Assembly (NCBI GenBank): GCA_944325945.1
Contig: CALVBW010000003.1
Location: forward strand, 1-44,236
DNA: 44,236 nt
From: Candidatus Gastranaerophilales bacterium
GTDB lineage: Bacteria; Cyanobacteriota; Vampirovibrionia; Gastranaerophilales; Gastranaerophilaceae
Direction of reading: 5' to 3'
Of this stretch, positions 25,122-33,965 are shown piece after piece. Position 1 is the first letter of the stretch, and each line of letters begins with the position of its first letter. A program made the translations under genes and the position numbers. Under the pieces are notes generated by a model, which worked only from the letters and a program-made list of their open reading frames with translations, was not told where the DNA came from and did not search any database.

Positions 25122-26985
25122 TTTGTACTTTTTCCATTAATTCAACGAAACGTTTTTCGTCGATTGTTTCTTCATCCAGTAGAGTTTTTGAAATATATTC
25201 AAGCATATCCCTGTTTTCGGTAAGAAGTTTTTTAGCTATTTCATAGCGTTCATCGACGATTTTTTTGACTTCTTTGTCAATTTCTGCTGCGATTTCTTCG
25301 GAGAAATCTCTTGTATGTCCGAAATCACGTCCCATAAATACGTGTTCTTCACTTTTACCGTATTGAAGATTGCCCATTTTTTCCGACATCCCGTATGTTG
25401 TTACCATATTTCTGGCAAGTGAAGTTACTTTTTCTAAATCATTCGAAGCACCTGTTGTTATTGCATCTTTGCCGTATACGATTTCTTCCGCAACACGTCC
25501 GCCGAGTGTCATTGTAATTCTATCCAGCAATTGGGATTTTTTCATCGTAAGATGGTCTTTTTCAGGCAAAGTCATTGTAACGCCTAATGCCATACCTCTA
25601 GGAATAATTGAAACTTTATGCAGCGGATCTGTATTTTTGAGAAGTTTTGCTAAAAGAGCATGTCCTACTTCGTGGTATGCCGTATTTTCTTTTTCTTCAT
25701 CTGATATAATTCTGCTTTTCTTTTCCGGTCCTGCCATAACTTTATCAATAGCTTCTTCAAGATTTTCCATATTTATTTCTTTCTGGTCGTGGCGCGCTGC
25801 AAGAAGTGCCGCTTCGTTCAGCAGGTTCTGCAAATCAGCCCCTGTGAATCCGGGGGTGCGTTTTGCGAGAACTTTCAATTCAACGTCACCTGCCAGCGGT
25901 TTATTTTTGGCATGAACCTGTAAAATTTGTTCTCTGCCCAAAATGTCAGGACGATTAATTACAATTTGTCTGTCAAATCTTCCCGGTCTTAATAATGCAT
26001 TATCCAGAATGTCAGGTCTGTTAGTCGCAGCAATAACTATAATATTAACATTTTCATCAAATCCGTCCATTTCAACAAGCAACTGGTTTAAGGTTTGTTC
26101 TCTTTCATCGTGTCCTCCGCCTAAGCCTGCACCTCTCTGGCGGCCTACTGCATCAATTTCATCAATGAATATTATACACGGCTGGTGTTTTTTAGCCTGT
26201 TCAAACAAATCTCTTACGCGGCTTGCACCGACACCTACAAACATTTCAACAAAGTCTGAGCCGCTTATTGAGAAAAACGGAACGCCTGCTTCACCCGCTA
26301 CAGCTTTTGCCATAAGAGTTTTACCTGTACCCGGTGCACCCACTAAAAGTACGCCTTTCGGAATTTTTGCGCCGAGTTTGATATATTTTTCACCATGTTT
26401 GAGAAAATCTACAATCTCTTCAAGTTCTTTCTTTTCTTCATCAATACCTGCCACATCTTTAAATGTTGTTTTTACTTTGCTGTCCAAAAGCATTTTAGCT
26501 TTGCTTTTGCCGAAAGACATGGCTTGTGAGCCGCCTGCTTGAATACTTTTCGCCATTACAACAAGAAATATAATAAACAATAGCGGTAAAAGCAGTGAGC
26601 CTAAAATGCCAAGCAGCTGTGAAGATTCAGCAGGTTTTTTAACTGAAATTTCAACATCTGCGGCTTCAAGCTTTTTCATTAAATCAGGGTCATTCGGTGT
26701 TAAAACTTTATATTGAACTTGCGGGGCTTTTTTTTCAACCACACCCAAAGGGCTTTGTTCCTTTACTGTTTTTTCTGCATCAGGTTGGTTTACAGGTATT
26801 GCAATTAAATAGTCATCTGCTTTTTCAACTTTTTTGAATTCTTTATTGTTTAATTTTTCAATAAAATTTGAGTATGAAATTTCACTCGTGCTTGTTGTCG
26901 GACCTGCCATAAATACTGATGATACGAAGACAAGAACAACTATTGCTAATACTATATACATACCTGCAGATTGACTTTTATTCAT
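25102..26985 (-). CDS. ftsH: ATP-dependent zinc metalloprotease FtsH
   Basis: 627 residues, the normal size. Two membrane helices (~8-28 and ~123-146) enclose a periplasmic part; the AAA module has Walker A GAPGTGKT (216-223), Walker [16 protein letters not shown] and the second-region RPGRFDRQI; the M41 zinc site is HEVGH (~440). FtsH degrades misfolded and regulatory membrane proteins. A TATAAT lies 33 bases upstream on the same strand. It heads an operon with the two CFeSP-like genes, an unusual partner. Confidence 0.97.
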   Translation of the reverse strand: MNKSQSAGMYIVLAIVVLVFVSSVFMAGPTTSTSEISYSNFIEKLNNKEFKKVEKADDYLIAIPVNQPDAEKTVKEQSPLGVVEKKAPQVQYKVLTPNDPDLMKKLEAADVEISVKKPAESSQLLGILGSLLLPLLFIIFLVVMAKSIQAGGSQAMSFGKSKAKMLLDSKVKTTFKDVAGIDEEKKELEEIVDFLKHGEKYIKLGAKIPKGVLLVGAPGTGKTLMAKAVAGEAGVPFFSISGSDFVEMFVGVGASRVRDLFEQAKKHQPCIIFIDEIDAVGRQRGAGLGGGHDEREQTLNQLLVEMDGFDENVNIIVIAATNRPDILDNALLRPGRFDRQIVINRPDILGREQILQVHAKNKPLAGDVELKVLAKRTPGFTGADLQNLLNEAALLAARHDQKEINMENLEEAIDKVMAGPEKKSRIISDEEKENTAYHEVGHALLAKLLKNTDPLHKVSIIPRGMALGVTMTLPEKDHLTMKKSQLLDRITMTLGGRVAEEIVYGKDAITTGASNDLEKVTSLARNMVTTYGMSEKMGNLQYGKSEEHVFMGRDFGHTRDFSEEIAAEIDKEVKKIVDERYEIAKKLLTENRDMLEYISKTLLDEETIDEKRFVELMEKVQSERENS

Positions 26986-27018
26986 TTAACTTAACCTCTC
27001 ACTAATAAAATCCTTTTT

Positions 27019-27047
27019 TATTATATCTCAAAAAGATTAAAATGTGT
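27019..27047 (-). promoter_or_regulatory. Possible ftsH promoter
   Basis: On the minus strand TACACA (27042-27047), 17 bases, TATAAT (27019-27024), 33 bases before the ftsH ATG. The -10 is perfect, the -35 matches four of six. Confidence 0.4.
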
Positions 27048-27191
27048 ATAGGTAAAAACGGGACTGATAACTTCCTGAAAATGTCATAAAAAAATATTGC
27101 TAAATCTTAACAATATTCTATGTTTCAGGCAATTTTTTAATTGAAAATACGTTTATTATATATACAACTCATATTAAGAAAAGGAGTATAA

Positions 27192-27647
27192 ATGTCGTTA
27201 AACGGACCATTTAAAAAAGATCCGAAAGGAGCTTTTCGTCTAAAAAAGGTATCAAATGCCGATATTGAACTTATTAATGAAATTTGTGACTGGCTTTATG
27301 ATGCAATTGACGGGCTCGGGACGGATAATATAGGTTTTGAACGCGCTTTTTTAAAAATAAAAAAAGATAATGTTATTGAAATCATGAACAAATGGGATTC
27401 TACGTACGGTAAACAGTATGGAGAATCTTTTATAATGTCATTTTTAAATGATGCAGACAGAAGACAGCGCAGGGTGTATGGAACAAGAATAATGGATTGT
27501 CTTCTGGAACGTGCGATAGATTACGGTCTAAATTTGCATCCATACATTGATAATGCCAAATTTGAACTTGATACGGTCGGTAACAGTTATAAAATTAATG
27601 AAAACATTGAAGAAATACGAAGAATTTTATACGGCACGGATTATTAA
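27192..27647 (+). CDS. Small protein with annexin-repeat-like segment
   Basis: 151 residues without signal peptide or membrane helix. Residues ~35-85 read LYDAIDGLGTDNIGFERAFL, then an N-x-x-EIMNKWDSTYGKQYGESFI helix pair and SFLNDADRR. This G-x-GTD loop, followed by a four-helix run with 'YG.s', closely follows the annexin repeat pattern (GxGTDE type-II calcium loop and helices B-E). Bacterial proteins with single annexin-like repeats are known, but assignment here is by eye. AAGGAG lies seven bases before the ATG. The stop shares TTAA with the convergent ExbD gene. Confidence 0.65.
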   Translation: MSLNGPFKKDPKGAFRLKKVSNADIELINEICDWLYDAIDGLGTDNIGFERAFLKIKKDNVIEIMNKWDSTYGKQYGESFIMSFLNDADRRQRRVYGTRIMDCLLERAIDYGLNLHPYIDNAKFELDTVGNSYKINENIEEIRRILYGTDY

Positions 27648-28036
27648 ATTTGAGTGACTGAAATACTTGTTATCCCTGAATTTCTTGCGTTATCCATTAA
27701 TTTAACAACTGCGCCGTGGGTAGAGTCACCGTCAGATTCTATCATCAATCCGTCAGGATAATCTTTTGCAAGTTGTTTTAAGGTGGTTTCCAAATTGTCG
27801 GCAGTAATTTCTTCACCGTCAATAAAATATCTGTCATCAGCTGACACAGTAACCGATAATATTTTAGTTTCTTCATTATTAATTTGTTCTTGATCAACCA
27901 TCTCCGGCACAGTCAGGTTTAAGCCCTGCTGATCCAATAATGGTGCGATAACCATCATAATAATTAACAGAACCAAAAATATATCGGTTAAAGGCGTTAT
28001 ATTTATTTCATTGAATGTATCACGATTTCTGGACAT
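27644..28036 (-). CDS. exbD: ExbD/TolR family protein (second copy)
   Basis: 130 residues: short cytoplasmic N-terminus NEINITPLTDIFLVLLIIMM with the essential membrane Asp (D17 in PLTDIFLVLL), followed by a periplasmic domain (VSADDRYFIDGEEITADNLE). This is the proton-channel partner of ExbB/TolQ. The gene overlaps the preceding exbD by 17 bases, so it is translationally linked. It is nearly the same as its neighbour in the membrane segment but diverges beyond it. Confidence 0.88.
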   Translation of the reverse strand: MSRNRDTFNEINITPLTDIFLVLLIIMMVIAPLLDQQGLNLTVPEMVDQEQINNEETKILSVTVSADDRYFIDGEEITADNLETTLKQLAKDYPDGLMIESDGDSTHGAVVKLMDNARNSGITSISVTQI

Positions 28037-28481
28037 TATTATTACCCGCTTCTTTTTTGAGTTGTTTTTGTTCTTTTTTTGATAAAGGTTCGCCTGCTAC
28101 AATCAGTTTTTTATATTCAGCATCCTGTGCCGCGTTCATAACCTGCATGATTTCTGAACTTTTCACCTGAGAATCCGCTTTTACAACAACTTCCGGTTTT
28201 TCAAGCATATCTCTTATTGCCAGAAGTTCGTCAACGAGCCGGTCGGGTGTAATTTGTTTACCGTTTATAAACATCAATCCTTCTTTTGTAATAGCAATTT
28301 CAGCTTTGTTTTGTTCTATGGCAATGCCGCTGTTGATTTCCGGAACCGTAATAGTATTATCTATTGATTGGAATGACGGTGCAATAACCATCATAATTAT
28401 TAACAGTACCAGAAATATATCAGTAAGCGGAGTTATATTTATTTCAGTAAATAATTTACCTTTTTTTGAATTCATTGCCAT
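28020..28481 (-). CDS. exbD: ExbD/TolR family protein (first copy)
   Basis: 153 residues. EINITPLTDIFLVLLIIMMV carries the membrane Asp; the periplasmic domain has GLMFINGKQITPDRLVDELL and KPEVVVKADSQVK, typical ExbD. It has a Lys-rich C-terminal tail (KKEQKQLKKEAGNNN) missing in the second copy. It lies 13 bp after exbB and overlaps the next exbD, so the complex may contain two different ExbD chains. Confidence 0.88.
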   Translation of the reverse strand: MAMNSKKGKLFTEINITPLTDIFLVLLIIMMVIAPSFQSIDNTITVPEINSGIAIEQNKAEIAITKEGLMFINGKQITPDRLVDELLAIRDMLEKPEVVVKADSQVKSSEIMQVMNAAQDAEYKKLIVAGEPLSKKEQKQLKKEAGNNNVQKS

Positions 28482-28494
28482 TTTCGGTTAATCC

Positions 28495-29145
28495 TTATAT
28501 TGCATTTGAAGTTGGTGATGTAATTGTTGTTGTATCGTCCTCGGAGTCAACAAAGCTCAAGAACAGTAATTTAATTAGCTGGAAGTCATCTTCATAGCGT
28601 TTAACTATAGATTGGAAAGAGTTATAGAAGATAACTGCAACAATAGCAACGCCAAGACCGAATGCGGTTGCAATCAAAGCAGAACCGATACCCATTGCAA
28701 CTGCTGCTGACTGGTTGCCCTGGACTGCCAAATCCTGGAATGTATAAAGAATTCTTACAACTGTACCAAACAAACCTAAAAACGGAGCCACACCGCCGAT
28801 TGTACCGAGAATTGTCAAATGACTTTCGAGTTTTCGTGTTGCAAGAGCCGCTGCAATGTCAAATGATCTTGAAAAACCGTTTCTTTGTTCAGAAAAAATT
28901 CTGACAGCTTCTTCAGTTACTTCACCGATTACGCCCCCGCACTGGATAGCAAGAGCTTGCGCTCCTTGCATATTATTTGTTGCGAGTTCTTTTTGTAATT
29001 TAGGAATAAAAAGAACAACGTCTCTTTTGTTTCTTTTGTAAAATGAAAATCTGTTGATAACGACGGCAACAACAAGTATTGAGCAGATTAAAATCGGCAG
29101 CAATACCGGCCAGTCCAGTTTGATTGAATGTAATAATAATTCCAT
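28495..29145 (-). CDS. exbB: ExbB/TolQ/MotA family proton channel protein
   Basis: 216 residues with three membrane helices (~13-31, ~109-135, ~145-172). The family block HLTILGTIGGVAPFLGLFGT VVRI and the GIGSALIATAFGLGVAIVAV helix are conserved. With ExbD it forms the proton-driven stator that powers TonB or TolA. First after the TonB-like gene in the order tonB, exbB, exbD, exbD. Confidence 0.93.
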   Translation of the reverse strand: MELLLHSIKLDWPVLLPILICSILVVAVVINRFSFYKRNKRDVVLFIPKLQKELATNNMQGAQALAIQCGGVIGEVTEEAVRIFSEQRNGFSRSFDIAAALATRKLESHLTILGTIGGVAPFLGLFGTVVRILYTFQDLAVQGNQSAAVAMGIGSALIATAFGLGVAIVAVIFYNSFQSIVKRYEDDFQLIKLLFLSFVDSEDDTTTITSPTSNAI

Positions 29146-29167
29146 AGTTTTATCCTCTTTTTATGTA

Positions 29168-30304
29168 CTAATTGTATCCTGATGCTCCAAATACGTTATA
29201 ATCAAACGTAAATTGAATGTCTATACTTTGTCCTTTATATTCTGCCGGCAGAGGTCTGAACGGTGCTGTCAGCTGAACAGCATTTACTGCGGCTTTATCG
29301 GCACTCGGAAGTCCTGATGATTTAAATACACTGCAGGTTAAAAGTCTGCCGTCTTTAGCAATTTTGAATAAAAGGACAACTCGTTTACTTTCGTTTCCTT
29401 TAGGCGGATCCCAGTTCATTTTTATTCTTCTTTGAAGGTCACGCATATAAGGTCCGAAATCAGGCTCTCTTATTGCGTCAATACCGGGTCTGCCGCCTCC
29501 GCCGCCGGGGTTTCCTATATTGCCGGTACCACCGCCTCCGCCGCCTTTAGCAAGACGTGTACCTGAAGATGTTCCACCTCCTGTAGGTGCAAGCGACGGT
29601 GCAGGTGCATAGCTTCCACCGCCTCCTGTCGGAGAATTTCCCGAACTGCTTATAGGACCTGTAGAATATGTTCCTGATTTTGTACCGCCGGAGGGAACGG
29701 GAACTTTAAAGGCTGATGACGGTTTTGGTGCTACTTTTGGCGTCATAGGCGGCTTTAAAGACGGACGTGCCGTCGGCGGCTGAGGTTTTGCCTGTTGAGT
29801 TGTTTTAGGTTGTGAAGGTTGAGCAGCAGGCGTCGGTTTTTTTGCCGGTTGAACAGTTTTTTGAGGTTTTGCCTGAGCCGGTTTTTTCGCAGGAGTGTTT
29901 GCGGCCGGCGCTTGTGCCGGTTGTGTAACTGATGGTGCCGGTGAAGGCATTGAAACTTTTTTTGTAGGGTCATTTATGCCGCCGGTTCTTGAGTTTCTGT
30001 CGGAACGATACGGAGTATTTTTATTTAGCGGGGTATCTTCTTTGTCTACAAGAACAAATTCTATATCGTTCATTTTAGGTTTGGGTCGTTCAAATAAGGC
30101 AAAATTGATTCCAAAAAATGCCAGAATTAAAAAGGCAAGCCATGCCGCACCCAAAACTGACGGATGTAATATTGTTGAGATAACAATGGATTTTTTGAGC
30201 GTTAATTCATTTTTATCTTCTCTTAAAACCGCAGGGGTTGTGTATCCTTTTGCAGGCTCTTTTTCGTCTATTAAATTGTCTGTGTATTTTCCTAAGATAG
30301 ACAT
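29168..30304 (-). CDS. TonB/TolA family energy transducer
   Basis: 378 residues. One membrane helix at ~54-74 (HPSVLGAAWLAFLILAFFGI), then a long Pro/Lys/Gln-rich stretch (~125-200), a Gly/Ser-rich stretch (~205-270), and a TonB C-terminal domain (~278-378) with RIKMNWDPPKG, LFKIAKDGRLLTCSVFKSSG, and ADKAAVNAVQLTAPFRPLP. It spans the periplasm and passes energy from ExbB/ExbD to outer-membrane receptors or the Tol-Pal system; no receptor is in the window. The cytoplasmic N-terminus (~50 residues) is longer than usual. It starts the four-gene cluster. Confidence 0.88.
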   Translation of the reverse strand: MSILGKYTDNLIDEKEPAKGYTTPAVLREDKNELTLKKSIVISTILHPSVLGAAWLAFLILAFFGINFALFERPKPKMNDIEFVLVDKEDTPLNKNTPYRSDRNSRTGGINDPTKKVSMPSPAPSVTQPAQAPAANTPAKKPAQAKPQKTVQPAKKPTPAAQPSQPKTTQQAKPQPPTARPSLKPPMTPKVAPKPSSAFKVPVPSGGTKSGTYSTGPISSSGNSPTGGGGSYAPAPSLAPTGGGTSSGTRLAKGGGGGGTGNIGNPGGGGGRPGIDAIREPDFGPYMRDLQRRIKMNWDPPKGNESKRVVLLFKIAKDGRLLTCSVFKSSGLPSADKAAVNAVQLTAPFRPLPAEYKGQSIDIQFTFDYNVFGASGYN

Positions 30305-30375
30305 TTTTCCCTTTAATAATATTTGTCCAGTAATAATTTTATTTTAAATCTAAATTAATATTATTACCCGTGTTA

Positions 30376-31122
30376 CTAATAATTTGTCTGGTAAAGTGCG
30401 GGATTGACAGTAATCGGCTGTGTAAGAACGAGTTCAATTGAAGCGTTTGCCGGTATATCTACATCATTACCTTTGTCCCAAACAGATTTAGCTACACCAA
30501 GACCGCCGCCTACGGCTGTTGCAAGAGCAGTTCCTTTGCCGATTTCACCGCCGGAAAGCGCACTTACAACAACTCCTGTTACTGCGCCTGCTCCTGCACC
30601 TACAGCTATATCTTTAGTGTATTCTTTCGTTACATCCAGTTTTGTCCCGCCAAGCAAAACGCCTGTGTTGTCATCGGTTTTGATAACTGCTGATATCGGG
30701 ATTTGAATTCCGTAGGGCGTTGTGATTTGTGTGAATCTTACGAGTAATTTGCCGTTTATACTGCCGCGTTTAGCTTTGGATACTTCCAGAACTGTCCCGG
30801 TTACGGAACTTCCTGCCGGCGCTATAAGATTATTCCCGTAATAAAAATCAGAACCCAGAGCTAATGTTACATTTTGTCCGAGTGTTAAATTCTTTGAATT
30901 TAAAGGCGTAGTTACAACGGTTTTGAACTGTTGCCCTGCAGGAACAGTTACTACGCTGCCTTTAAGTGTCTGGTTATTAAAATTGTAATTATTTTGAGTG
31001 TAATTATTCGGCTGATAAAGCGGAGCCGGCGTATTTTGCGTGTAATTATAATTCGCTGCGGCAAATACGGAAGTGCCGGTTAAAAGTATAGCTGCCAGTA
31101 ATAAATTCATTTTTTTAAACAT
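30376..31122 (-). CDS. Exported protein with glycine-zipper segment
   Basis: 248 residues with signal peptide (MFKKMNLLLAAILLTGTSVFA). An Asn/Tyr/Gln-rich stretch (~23-55) precedes a beta-rich domain: VTVPAGQQFKTVVTTPLNSK, IAPAGSSVTGTVLEVSKAKR, GKLLVRFTQITTPYGIQIPI. A glycine-zipper membrane-type segment GAGAGAVTGVVVSALSGGEI (~174-193) lies before the C-terminal strand (IELVLTQPITV). The 'PAG..' and 'G.V......G' strands resemble TrbI/VirB10-like or YMGG-type envelope proteins. It shares this design with the gene at 31169. Same strand as tonB, 71 bp upstream of it. Function unknown. Confidence 0.68.
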   Translation of the reverse strand: MFKKMNLLLAAILLTGTSVFAAANYNYTQNTPAPLYQPNNYTQNNYNFNNQTLKGSVVTVPAGQQFKTVVTTPLNSKNLTLGQNVTLALGSDFYYGNNLIAPAGSSVTGTVLEVSKAKRGSINGKLLVRFTQITTPYGIQIPISAVIKTDDNTGVLLGGTKLDVTKEYTKDIAVGAGAGAVTGVVVSALSGGEIGKGTALATAVGGGLGVAKSVWDKGNDVDIPANASIELVLTQPITVNPALYQTNY

Positions 31123-31168
31123 AAGTTCTCCCCTTTTTATTATATTTTATTTTAGAATGGTTGTATTG

Positions 31169-31777
31169 TCAATTTGTTAAGGTGTGTGTTATATACGCCG
31201 GTGCAACGAGTATTATGAGCCCTTCTTCGCCGGCATTAACCCGTGTATGTTCGCCCATTAATCGCTTACCGCCCGGTCTTAATTGCAAGGTCGGACCTCT
31301 GTGTGACCAGAAGCGGCCTTGAAATCGCTGCTGGTAGTGCGGAACTTTTATATATTCCGCAGGTGCTGAAATTCCGCCTCCTATCAGGTTATCATTTGAG
31401 GTATATATGTATCCGCGGATGGGAATTTCAAAAGTGTCGGATAAAAGCATTTTATTTATACGAATTTTCATGGATGCATTTGTCCCTACTACCGGCTCGT
31501 GTATTTCTTCAACGTAACCGAAAAATTCAGTCCCCTTTGGAATTATGTTAGTTTCGTGTAAAAATAAATCATTTGTTGTTATAAATTTTACTTTATAGCC
31601 TTCAGGACAGTATTCGGTTGATATATCCTGTGTGTTTATAATCGGGATGAAAGTTCCTGCGGGGAGCTCTATTCCGTCATAATCTCTCATTGGCAGCTGG
31701 ATATTATCAAGTTCCGCGGCGGGTGTAAATGAAATTAATCCGAAAAATATCATTACTGCTATTAATATTTTTTTCAT
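31169..31777 (-). CDS. Exported beta-rich protein related to its neighbour
   Basis: 202 residues with signal peptide (MKKILIAVMIFFGLISFTPA). LPAGTFIPIINTQDISTEYC, IIPKGTEFFGYVEEIHEPV, MKIRINKMLLSDTFEIPIRG give the same strand order as the gene at 30376-31122 (entry 'PAGt.i', then 'PkGs...G.V.E', then 'ir...i....IPI.g'), but without the glycine zipper. Likely periplasmic or outer-membrane-associated. Last ~40 residues LQLRPGGKRLMGEHTRVNAG are basic. 46 bp lie between it and the next gene, so they may be cotranscribed. No family name is certain. Confidence 0.65.
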   Translation of the reverse strand: MKKILIAVMIFFGLISFTPAAELDNIQLPMRDYDGIELPAGTFIPIINTQDISTEYCPEGYKVKFITTNDLFLHETNIIPKGTEFFGYVEEIHEPVVGTNASMKIRINKMLLSDTFEIPIRGYIYTSNDNLIGGGISAPAEYIKVPHYQQRFQGRFWSHRGPTLQLRPGGKRLMGEHTRVNAGEEGLIILVAPAYITHTLTN

Positions 31778-31923
31778 AATAGTAATTATAACAGTTTTTT
31801 GGAAAATATCAATAAAAATATTTTAGAGAATTATTACAAATGTAAATATTTTTTTGGCACAGGCAATTATCAGAAAAAAAAATACTTTATATAAATGTGT
31901 ATAGTGTTTAGGTGTGTACGATT

Positions 31924-32478
31924 ATGTCTAACGCAGTTTCATCATTAATATTTGCTTGCAGAAATGTTAATAAAACCGAAAACGGTGAAATCGGCAGAGC
32001 TCCTGTTGCGGCAGCTCAAGGTATAAATGTACTTAATCAGGTTTCTAAATATAATAAAGCTATTGCAAAGGGTACTGATGCTGCGGTCAGTGTCTTTGAA
32101 AATATGGCTAAGCAAAATAAAGTTGTTGATTATACCGTAAAAGGTGTTAAATGGGCAACCAGAAATGTCAATCCGTTAATTTGTGTGTCCGGCGGGATAA
32201 AAGTTTTAATGTCTGATGATAAGCCGTCAGCAGCTATCAGAGAGGGATCTGCGTTATCTGTAATGTTCGCGGGTGAATCTATTGCGAAAAAAGTATTACC
32301 TAAACTTATTGAAAAAATTCCGGTAAATAGTAAAACAGGAGCAATTATACAAGGTCTATTATTTGTAGGTGCATCTATTGCATCTTATGCCGCCGGCGAA
32401 AAATTAGGTAATTGTCTCGCTAAAGAAGTCAATACCAACTGGGATAGGAAACAGTCAAAAATCAATCAAATGGCTTAA
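31924..32478 (+). CDS. Unrecognised Ala/Lys-rich membrane-associated protein
   Basis: 184 residues from ATG 31924 (AGGTG nine bases upstream); a GTG at 31912 would add four residues. Amphipathic helices (GRAPVAAAQGINVLNQVSKY, AIAKGTDAAVSVFENMAKQ) and two weakly hydrophobic segments (~75-95 NPLICVSGGIKVLM; ~135-160 GAIIQGLLFVGASIASYAAG). No signal peptide. It is preceded at 83 bases by a TGTAAATATTTTTTT word shared with the 18853 gene. No known family. Confidence 0.6.
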   Translation: MSNAVSSLIFACRNVNKTENGEIGRAPVAAAQGINVLNQVSKYNKAIAKGTDAAVSVFENMAKQNKVVDYTVKGVKWATRNVNPLICVSGGIKVLMSDDKPSAAIREGSALSVMFAGESIAKKVLPKLIEKIPVNSKTGAIIQGLLFVGASIASYAAGEKLGNCLAKEVNTNWDRKQSKINQMA

Positions 32479-32511
32479 TAAATACTTTTTTATATATGTT
32501 ATAATATTTGT

Positions 32512-33390
32512 ATGAAAAAGATTTTTATAGCTTATTTTGCAGTTATAATAAATTTATTTATTCAAAACCCGTGTTTTGCGATTAAAATCGGGCTTCAGAC
32601 CAATGTTAAACAAATCGGCATAGGCGCCAGTACAGCGGCTGTTATTATTGACGCAAATACTAATCATAGTATTTGTTCTCTTGATGCTATGAAGGGTTAT
32701 GAGGTTCGTCCTTACAGAAATAAAATTGCGATAAAGTATAACGGTAAATATTATAAAATAGACAGTGATAATGTGGTTTTAAAGACTGAGCAGGAAGGTT
32801 TTGTCAGTGTTAAAAATAAATGGTATCGCGGTAATTTGATGATTCAAAATAAAGAGGGTAAGCTTACTGTTATAAATAATGTCAATATTGAAGATTATAT
32901 AAAAGGTGTTTTGCCGTCAGAGATGCCTTCGGGCTGGGAAATTGAAGCATTGAAAGCACAGGCTATTGCGGCAAGAAGTTTTGCTCTTGCTAATTTAGGT
33001 AAGCGTGCTCAATTTGGTTATGATTTGAATGATACAACCGAAGATCAAGTGTACGGTGGCGCCGGAGTTGAAACTTATAAAACTAATCAGGTTGTGGATG
33101 ATACAAAAGGTCTTGTGCTTACATATGATTTGAAAATAATTCCCGCTTATTATTCCGCTTCTGCCGGCGGACAAACAATAAATTCTTCAGATGTTTGGGG
33201 CAGTGATTTGCCTTTTATAAGATCAGTTCCGTCTTATGATGATAATATTAAAAAAAACGGGCATGGCGTCGGCATGTCACAGCATGGTGCTAATAATTTG
33301 GCAAAACAAGGCTATAATGCATACCAAATTTTACAATATTTTTACAAAAATGTTAAGTTCGCCCGTATAAATCCAGAGTATTATCATTAG
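32512..33390 (+). CDS. SpoIID/LytB domain protein (short form)
   Basis: 292 residues with signal peptide (MKKIFIAYFAVIINLFIQNPCFA). The SpoIID core is clear: NNVNIEDYIKGVLPSEMPSG, EALKAQAIAARSFALANLG, DLNDTTEDQVYGG, AYYSASAGGQTINSSDVWG, and GHGVGMSQHGANNLAKQGY near the end. SpoIID proteins are lytic transglycosylases acting on peptidoglycan; the catalytic Glu of that family would be in PSEMP. The segment between 'SVPSYD' and 'GHGVGMSQ', usually ~80-100 residues, is reduced to about eight. TATAAT is present seven bases before the ATG, so the transcript could be nearly leaderless. Confidence 0.85.
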   Translation: MKKIFIAYFAVIINLFIQNPCFAIKIGLQTNVKQIGIGASTAAVIIDANTNHSICSLDAMKGYEVRPYRNKIAIKYNGKYYKIDSDNVVLKTEQEGFVSVKNKWYRGNLMIQNKEGKLTVINNVNIEDYIKGVLPSEMPSGWEIEALKAQAIAARSFALANLGKRAQFGYDLNDTTEDQVYGGAGVETYKTNQVVDDTKGLVLTYDLKIIPAYYSASAGGQTINSSDVWGSDLPFIRSVPSYDDNIKKNGHGVGMSQHGANNLAKQGYNAYQILQYFYKNVKFARINPEYYH

Positions 33391-33400
33391 AACTTTTGTA

Positions 33401-33435
33401 TGCCTAAAATGCACGTAAATAAACTATTTTGGGCA
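33401..33435 (+). terminator. Possible hairpin after the SpoIID gene
   Basis: Inverted repeat TGCCTAAAAT / ATTTTGGGCA (one G-T pair) with a 15-base loop, starting ten bases after the stop; no clear T run follows. A weak terminator or 3' processing signal. Confidence 0.35.
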
Positions 33436-33486
33436 TATATACCGCTGGATATGCACTATATATTTAAAAAATTTTTAAAAAAAGGC

Positions 33487-33514
33487 TTGCCAAAACTAAA
33501 AAAAATGCTATAAT
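33487..33514 (+). promoter_or_regulatory. Sigma-70 promoter of the HU gene
   Basis: TTGCCA (33487-33492), 16 bases, perfect TATAAT (33509-33514). Transcription would start about 33521, giving a ~72-base leader with AGGAGGT before the ATG. Preceded by A-rich DNA, as expected for a strong promoter. Confidence 0.72.
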
Positions 33515-33592
33515 AAATTTTGTCGATATACAAAAAGCATGCGGAAAATGGTTTCTTATTTACCGTAGGCAAAAGGAAGAAGGAGGTTCGTA

Positions 33593-33865
33593 ATGAACAA
33601 AGAAGAATTAGTAAAAGAAGTATCAAAAAAAGCAAAAGTTTCTCAAAAAGCATCTGCTGATGTTATCGCAGCTACTTTAGAAACAATTCAAAAAACTGTT
33701 GCTAAAGGCAAAAAAGTTACATTAGTTGGCTTTGGTACTTTTGAACCGCGTAAGAGAGCTGCTAGAACTGGCAGAAACCCGCAAACCGGTGCAGTATTGA
33801 AAATTGCTGCTAAAACAGTTCCTGCATTCTCAGCTGGTAAAAAATTCAAAGAATTAGTAAAATAG
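33593..33865 (+). CDS. hup: HU-family DNA-binding protein
   Basis: 90 residues, standard HU length. MNKEELVKEVSKKAKVSQKA starts the dimer helices; GFGTFEPRKRAARTGRNPQT is the conserved DNA-binding arm with the GFGtF and R-x-GRNPqTG signature; PAFSAGKKFKELV closes the fold. HU bends and compacts DNA as a homodimer. Strong AGGAGGT Shine-Dalgarno, strong promoter and strong terminator, so it is a highly expressed monocistronic gene. Confidence 0.97.
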   Translation: MNKEELVKEVSKKAKVSQKASADVIAATLETIQKTVAKGKKVTLVGFGTFEPRKRAARTGRNPQTGAVLKIAAKTVPAFSAGKKFKELVK

Positions 33866-33882
33866 TTCTTTTAAAAAAGCTT

Positions 33883-33917
33883 AAAGGAGTCGGTCAATTT
33901 GGCCGGCTCCTTTTTTG
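33883..33917 (+). terminator. Rho-independent terminator of the HU gene
   Basis: AAAGGAGTCGGTC / GGCCGGCTCCTTT with loop AATTT (G-T pairs inside), followed by a T run. Strong GC-rich stem 18 bases after the stop codon. Confidence 0.88.
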
Positions 33918-33965
33918 TATTTTCATATAATTAATGTTAAGAATTAAACACAAATATTTGACATG

